A DNA stretch of 64,000 nt from Acanthosepion esculentum (Eukaryota > Mollusca > Cephalopoda > Sepiida > Sepiidae), in NCBI GenBank assembly GCA_964036315.1, contig OZ038510.1:79348349-79412348 (forward strand), given 5' to 3'. The notes beneath the pieces are model-generated. The model saw only the letters and a program-made list of their open reading frames with translations. It had not been told where the DNA came from and searched no databases. Made by a program: the position numbers and the translations under genes. Positions within the stretch are counted from its first letter, which is position 1; every line of letters begins with the position of its first letter. Below are positions 59,150 through 64,000 of this stretch, in pieces.

Positions 59150-59555
59150 TTTATTTATTACGTAGCTTTTCGAACGTTTTAAATTTCATCAAAATTGTTT
59201 CTACTCCAATAGCTTCATGTCTCGCACATCTCGCCTATGGGACTCCCTTCCCCATTACTGTTTCCCTGACAAATACAATCTCCAACGGTTTAAGTGTAGC
59301 GTCAATCGACATCTCCAGTTGCCTTGATCTATCCACTTCCCTTCTCCACATCCTTTCATTTTTCATTCCTATCTGCTCTCGCTCCAAATCTTCTGTAACC
59401 CCCTTGTCTTGATCGACCCACTGTCTTTCTCTTTCTCCACATCCTCTCCTTTACCACTCCTATCTGCTCTTCCTCCAACCCTTCTTTAACCCCTTGCGTG
59501 ATAGTGGCCTCCAGCCTTGCTTGGGGTGATACGCTTAAAAAAAAAAAAAAAAAAA
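59150..59555 (+). mobile_element. LINE family 1 3' end with poly(A)
   Basis: Blocks HLAYGTPFP, LQRFKCSVNRHLQL (frame-shifted) and the tail GATAGTGGCCTCCAGCCTTG-CTTGGGGTGAT, then A-rich 59538-59557. The tail matches 1-40 (inverted). Confidence 0.7.
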
Positions 59556-59559
59556 ATTG

Positions 59560-60390
59560 ATTTCTGCAAATTTTATCCGATATTTATAAACAGATAAATT
59601 TATTTATTTATATATCTGTTTATGTAGATAAATATAAATAAATATATAATATATTTAATTCATATTGTTTAACTGTTTATAGAGATAAAATGTAATCGCG
59701 TAAAACATAGTTAGAAGCAGGCTTTCAGTTTTAGAGATGTTAGAATTTCCATATTTACGTTCAAAGTAGTTCTTTGAAACCGGTATCAGGCGATCTCATA
59801 GAGGGTACTGATCTTAAAGGGTAGGGCAAAAGGTCGTACTACGAGCAACTGGCGCGCCCTTTTCAAATTGCCTGACATTTTCTATAGGAATTAGCATGAT
59901 TGATATTAAACACAACCGCTTGTATATTTTGAAATAAGAAGTTTCTTAAAAGTAAAATCCAAGATGGGCGGAAATTTGAAACAGAGAGAAATTCCATCTC
60001 GCTTTAGAATGAATTGCTAAAAGTAAAAAGGGAAAAACGGAAATGAAAGACACAAAAACAAGAACAAAAAACAACACTACCAAAAAGCAAGAAGAAACAA
60101 ACAGAAACGAAAAAACAAAACAAACACAAGACCAAAAATTAGAAATTAAGGTAAAAAAGAAAGAATAAAAAACAAAAAATAAAAATAAAAAACATCCCAA
60201 AACAAAAAAGACTAAAGACAAAAACATAACAAAAAATAAAAATTAGAAACCCACAAATAAACAAAATAAAAATAACCGCCACTCTCATCAAAAATACGAA
60301 AAATGATTTTCAAAGCAACTGACACGGTTTGCACTCTTTGACTGAGCAATAAATTAAAAATAAATTTTGCATTAAAGTTACAAAGAGAGA
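59560..60390. other. A-rich intergenic, nothing recognised
   Basis: 60000-60260 is strongly A-rich with AAC/AAAAC motifs. No gene. Confidence 0.35.

Positions 60391-60391
<1 letters not shown>

Positions 60392-60444
<53 letters not shown>
60392..60444. repeat. (TA)n microsatellite at the PLE 3' terminus
   Basis: About 26 TA repeats abutting the hammerhead element end. Confidence 0.95.
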
Positions 60445-60446
<2 letters not shown>

Positions 60447-60465
60447 TAAAAGTGGACATGGAAGT

Positions 60466-60524
60466 CAGCACTTAGAGGCGACAGTCTGTTTCATGCTAGT
60501 GCAATCGTCAGGCGACTAGTGCTG
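60466..60524 (-). ncRNA. Hammerhead ribozyme at the 3' end of the PLE
   Basis: Minus: outer stem I CAGCACT (60524-60518)/AGTGCTG (60472-60466), internal loop AGTC/CTCTA, inner GC/GC. Core CTGACGA (60511-60505). Stem II TTGC-ACTA-GCAT (TGC/GCA; T-T at the core). GAAA (60492-60489). Stem III ACA/TGT. Cleavage after the C at 60480. The internal loop in stem I is where known type-I hammerheads make loop-loop contacts. It lies on the coding strand, about 480 nt after the PLE stop codon, and abuts (TA)n. The U-U pair may lower activity. Confidence 0.75.
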
Positions 60525-61001
60525 TTATTTTTCTCGGCTGTTTATATAATGGTCAGTGGTGCATTATGGGTAGTATATTTTGGCGGGTACTTTTACCGGA
60601 AGTCGCTTATTTGTTTATTTATTTATGTCAAATTATTTTGCTTGTTTTTTTGTTTGTTTTTTTATTTTTATTTTTATTTTTTATCTTATATATTTATTTA
60701 TTTATTCTTTTATTTTGATCGGTGTTTTTGGTTAACGTAGTAAAAAAATTTGTTTATATAGCTTATTGTTGGTAGTCTATAATGGCCGCCATTTACCGGA
60801 AATCGCTTGTTCGCTTATTTATTTGGGTCAAATTGTTTTGCTTATTATTTTTATTTTTATTTGTATAACAGTTATAACTTTCGTCCGTTCTTTTGTTTTG
60901 ATTTTATTTCGCATATTCTAACAGGTGTGGTTTTGTGATTTGTTTGGAGTAGTTTATTTTGCTTATTTTATTGTTGTTTGTTTATATATTTATTTATTTT
61001 T
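60525..61001 (-). mobile_element. PLE 3' untranslated region
   Basis: T-rich on the plus strand. It holds two direct copies of a roughly 75-bp segment (TTTACCGGAAGTCGCTTATT at about 60593, TTTACCGGAAATCGCTTGTT at about 60792) with the same following TTATTT and TCAAATT blocks. Confidence 0.6.
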
Positions 61002-62567
61002 CTATTTTAAGTTACGTAGTAAAAATTTGTTTTCATGTCTACATTTTGAGATTAGCTCGGATCTTTTATTTAATAATTTATTTTGATCTGGGAAGGTAAT
61101 GATAGCTATTTTTTCCTCCAAGCAAAGTTTGCAAGTTTTTGATAGGTTGTTGTAGGCTGATGATTTTTTCCTTATTTTCCAAGATATTTTTGGTGTGGTG
61201 TGTGTTTTGTTTTTTATTTCCCAGATATACTTAGAAAGCATTGTGCTGTTCGCATATTTACTATTTGTGAAAGACATTTTGTGTACATAATTTCTTTGTT
61301 TCCATGGTCCTTCGGTTACTCCTATGTATACTTTTTCTTCATTATCTGCTGATTTTGTCGTGGCTTGGTAGATTACGTTGTTTTGTAAACAATTACCGTT
61401 TAAGGGACATTCGTTTTTTATTCTGCAGTTGCACGTGGGTTTAATTTGTTCGTGTGGTTTGTTAATAATTTTTCTGTTGTGCTTTTTTATTATTTGTGCC
61501 ATGTTCTCGGTGCAACTGTAGCTGATTTTTACTGTGTTTTTGTTGAATATTTTGTGTAGTGTGCTTGATTCCGGGAAGTGTTTGTGTAAAAGCTTGAATA
61601 ATATTTTTCCTATGTTTGTTTTTACGTTTTTGCTGTACGGTGGGTTGAACCATATGATATTTCTTTTTCTGTTGGTCTTTTTTGTGTTCTGTGGTGAGTA
61701 TGTGAGTGTTGCTGGGAATCCGCTATCTTTTAGGGCTGTTTCGTAGTCTTTCTTGGCTTTGTTAAATATAGATTCATCGGAAGAATTGTCGGAAAGCTTG
61801 CGGTTAATCGATTTAGGTATCTGTTTGATTATAGAAGGCGGGTGGTTGGAGTATATATGTATGTACTGTGGTTTATCATTCGGTTTTCTGTATGGTTTGT
61901 GTGTGCCTTTTCTTAGGTTGAAGGTGACATCTAGAAAATCTACTTCGTTTAGGTTAGTTTTTATATCTATCTCGAATCCGTTATTTTTGAAGATTTTAAT
62001 TATTGCTTTTCTAGTTTTATCTGTCTTTTGTTTGTTGCAGTTTCTTAAGATTATGAGACCGTCATCTCTGTAGAGCCCTGTGTCATTTCTATCTATTATT
62101 TTGCTTATTTCGTGTAGTAAATAAATACCTACGATTTCGCATGTCTCTGCACCGTCAAAGCTTCCCATTGTAGTGTCAAATATCCCATCTTTCTTTATCC
62201 ATGCTTCTTCATGGTGAAATAATAATGATTTACGGGAGTGCTTAATGATGTCGATTTCGTTTGGTTTTATTATTATTTGTTCCTGAGCTAAGTTGATGGC
62301 CTTATCTAGTGTACGTTCTGTTATGGATGGGTAAAATTCTTTTATGTCTAATTGTAGGAAGTGGCAATTTTGTTTGTTATTTATGCTGTTGAACCAGTCA
62401 ATGATTGTTTTTGTGTTTTTCCACTGGTTTACTCCTAACTTCTTCCTAAGTTCAGAATTAATTCTTTCTAGTATTGTTTTACTTATTTTACCTAGTTCGC
62501 TTTTGGCTGGGTTTATGAGTCTGCAGGCAGGGTTGGTTTTGAAATTTTCCTTGTGGTCTTTTAGTGT
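61002..62567 (-). CDS. Penelope-like element ORF (left palindrome arm), 5'-truncated
   Basis: Encodes about 521 residues without a stop: the RT palm/thumb and endonuclease of a Penelope-like retroelement. Residues 1-80 begin TLKDHKENFKTNPACRL and reach LDIKEFYPSIT (catalytic Asp about 74). Residues 164-172 carry GLYRDDGLI with the two catalytic Asp. Then VDFLDVTFNL, RNIIWFNPPYSKNVKT, KIFNKNTVKISYSCTEN, a Cys cluster (CNCRIKNECPLNGNC), VIYQATT and VYIGVTEGPWKQRNYVHKMS, the GIY-YIG nuclease core with its Arg, then LSKYIWEIK and CKLCLEEKIAI with the metal-binding Glu. The N-terminal RT fingers are missing, cut at the palindrome centre, and no start codon is assigned (first Met 62168). A hammerhead lies downstream. 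Intact motifs suggest a recent copy. Confidence 0.9.
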   Translation of the reverse strand, partial: TLKDHKENFKTNPACRLINPAKSELGKISKTILERINSELRKKLGVNQWKNTKTIIDWFNSINNKQNCHFLQLDIKEFYPSITERTLDKAINLAQEQIIIKPNEIDIIKHSRKSLLFHHEEAWIKKDGIFDTTMGSFDGAETCEIVGIYLLHEISKIIDRNDTGLYRDDGLIILRNCNKQKTDKTRKAIIKIFKNNGFEIDIKTNLNEVDFLDVTFNLRKGTHKPYRKPNDKPQYIHIYSNHPPSIIKQIPKSINRKLSDNSSDESIFNKAKKDYETALKDSGFPATLTYSPQNTKKTNRKRNIIWFNPPYSKNVKTNIGKILFKLLHKHFPESSTLHKIFNKNTVKISYSCTENMAQIIKKHNRKIINKPHEQIKPTCNCRIKNECPLNGNCLQNNVIYQATTKSADNEEKVYIGVTEGPWKQRNYVHKMSFTNSKYANSTMLSKYIWEIKNKTHTTPKISWKIRKKSSAYNNLSKTCKLCLEEKIAIITFPDQNKLLNKRSELISKCRHENKFLLRNLK

Positions 62568-62694
62568 GGTATCACACTGGTTTTGAAATTTTCCTTGTGG
62601 TCTTTTAGTGTGGTATCACACTAAAAGACCACAAGGAAAATTTCAAAACCAGTGTGATACCACACTAAAAGACCACAAGGAAAATTTCAAAACC
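62535..62694. repeat. Palindrome centre with 44-bp tandem duplication
   Basis: GGTTTTGAAATTTTCCTTGT starts at 62535 and again at 62579 (lag 44), mirrored on the right arm. The axis is between 62614 and 62615 inside GTGGTATCAC. Only the pair 62613/62616 mismatches. There is essentially no spacer. Confidence 0.92.
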
Positions 62695-64000
62695 AACCCT
62701 GCCTGCAGACTCATAAACCCAGCCAAAAGCGAACTAGGTAAAATAAGTAAAACAATACTAGAAAGAATTAATTCTGAACTTAGGAAGAAGTTAGGAGTAA
62801 ACCAGTGGAAAAACACAAAAACAATCATTGACTGGTTCAACAGCATAAATAACAAACAAAATTGCCACTTCCTACAATTAGACATAAAAGAATTTTACCC
62901 ATCCATAACAGAACGTACACTAGATAAGGCCATCAACTTAGCTCAGGAACAAATAATAATAAAACCAAACGAAATCGACATCATTAAGCACTCCCGTAAA
63001 TCATTATTATTTCACCATGAAGAAGCATGGATAAAGAAAGATGGGATATTTGACACTACAATGGGAAGCTTTGACGGTGCAGAGACATGCGAAATCGTAG
63101 GTATTTATTTACTACACGAAATAAGCAAAATAATAGATAGAAATGACACAGGGCTCTACAGAGATGACGGTCTCATAATCTTAAGAAACTGCAACAAACA
63201 AAAGACAGATAAAACTAGAAAAGCAATAATTAAAATCTTCAAAAATAACGGATTCGAGATAGATATAAAAACTAACCTAAACGAAGTAGATTTTCTAGAT
63301 GTCACCTTCAACCTAAGAAAAGGCACACACAAACCATACAGAAAACCGAATGATAAACCACAGTACATACATATATACTCCAACCACCCGCCTTCTATAA
63401 TCAAACAGATACCTAAATCGATTAACCGCAAGCTTTCCGACAATTCTTCCGATGAATCTATATTTAACAAAGCCAAGAAAGACTACGAAACAGCCCTAAA
63501 AGATAGCGGATTCCCAGCAACACTCACATACTCACCACAGAACACAAAAAAGACCAACAGAAAAAGAAATATCATATGGTTCAACCCACCGTACAGCAAA
63601 AACGTAAAAACAAACATAGGAAAAATATTATTCAAGCTTTTACACAAACACTTCCCGGAATCAAGCACACTACACAAAATATTCAACAAAAACACAGTAA
63701 AAATCAGCTACAGTTGCACCGAGAACATGGCACAAATAATAAAAAAGCACAACAGAAAAATTATTAACAAACCACACGAACAAATTAAACCCACGTGCAA
63801 CTGCAGAATAAAAAACGAATGTCCCTTAAACGGTAATTGTTTACAAAACAACGTAATCTACCAAGCCACGACAAAATCAGCAGATAATGAAGAAAAAGTA
63901 TACATAGGAGTAACCGAAGGACCATGGAAACAAAGAAATTATGTACACAAAATGTCTTTCACAAATAGTAAATATGCGAACAGCACAATGCTTTCTAAGT
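62662..64000 (+). CDS. Penelope-like element ORF (right palindrome arm), partial
   Basis: Identical in sequence to the left-arm ORF, in the opposite direction, open for 446 codons to the window edge within the LSK block after the GIY-YIG core. It contains LDIKEFYPSIT, GLYRDDGLI, the Cys cluster and VYIGVTEGPW. Same 5' truncation. The frame upstream to the palindrome axis is open but made of the 44-bp duplication in another register. Confidence 0.9.

Larger units (their letters stand above)
61229..64000. repeat. Head-to-head palindrome, arms at least 1,386 bp
   Basis: 61229-62614 and 62615-64000 are reverse complements. Every mirrored pair of open frames sums to 125,229 and has identical translation. 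The terminal 40 bases of the window equal the complement of 61229-61268. The right arm runs off the window. Confidence 0.93.

Overview
This window reads as repeat-dominated intergenic DNA from an animal. Very long (TA)n microsatellites, fragments of several non-LTR (LINE) families, tRNA-derived SINEs, Penelope-like elements (PLEs) and kilobase tandem arrays all point to a large metazoan genome. A mollusc, perhaps a cephalopod, would fit the repeat style, but that is an impression and not something the sequence proves. I found no host protein-coding gene that I can support. Every recognisable coding stretch belongs to a retroelement, and most long open frames are by-products of tandem repeats.

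Layout. 1-16.5 kb: LINE 3' fragments, a SINE, AT-rich minisatellites, several (TA)n-flanked foldback elements, an LTR-like block with a TATA box (9.2-9.96 kb), and a decayed Penelope-like element (10.0-12.7 kb) carrying an internal 67-bp tandem expansion. 16.5-34.9 kb: one 18.4-kb array of about 438 copies of a 42-bp unit, with nested higher-order repeats and a young CpG-intact right edge. 34.9-38.6 kb: a second array of 78-bp units (32 core copies) built from 27+27+24-bp sub-units, with diverged flanks. 39-52 kb: LINE 3' ends, a three-copy GC-rich hairpin repeat, hammerhead-like motifs, a TA-flanked DNA-transposon/MITE with terminal inverted repeats, SINEs and (TTC)n tracts. 52.1-53.75 kb: a 46-bp array. 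54-56 kb: the 3' part of a LINE reverse-transcriptase ORF. 57.6-60.5 kb: a cluster of hammerhead-ribozyme folds. 60.5-64 kb: a near-perfect head-to-head palindrome of two Penelope-like ORFs with RT and GIY-YIG endonuclease domains.

Main result. The window carries a dispersed set of hammerhead-ribozyme (HHR) folds. At 58178-58236 (minus) there is a complete canonical type-I HHR: CTGATGA, GAAA, cleavage GTA and three helices. At 57792-57850, 57636-57679, 60466-60524, 42644-42697 and 41992-42041 there are others with different stem sequences and one or two core changes. They sit next to (TA)n tracts. Several belong to short foldback elements, and one lies exactly at the 3' end of a Penelope-like element on its coding strand. 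Three of the families share a downstream box, TATTGAGCACTNTTTA, tens of bases 3' of the ribozyme. HHRs in PLEs and in metazoan retrozyme-like elements are established knowledge. The multi-family layout, the foldback duplication of ribozyme arms and the shared downstream box are what deserve a second look.
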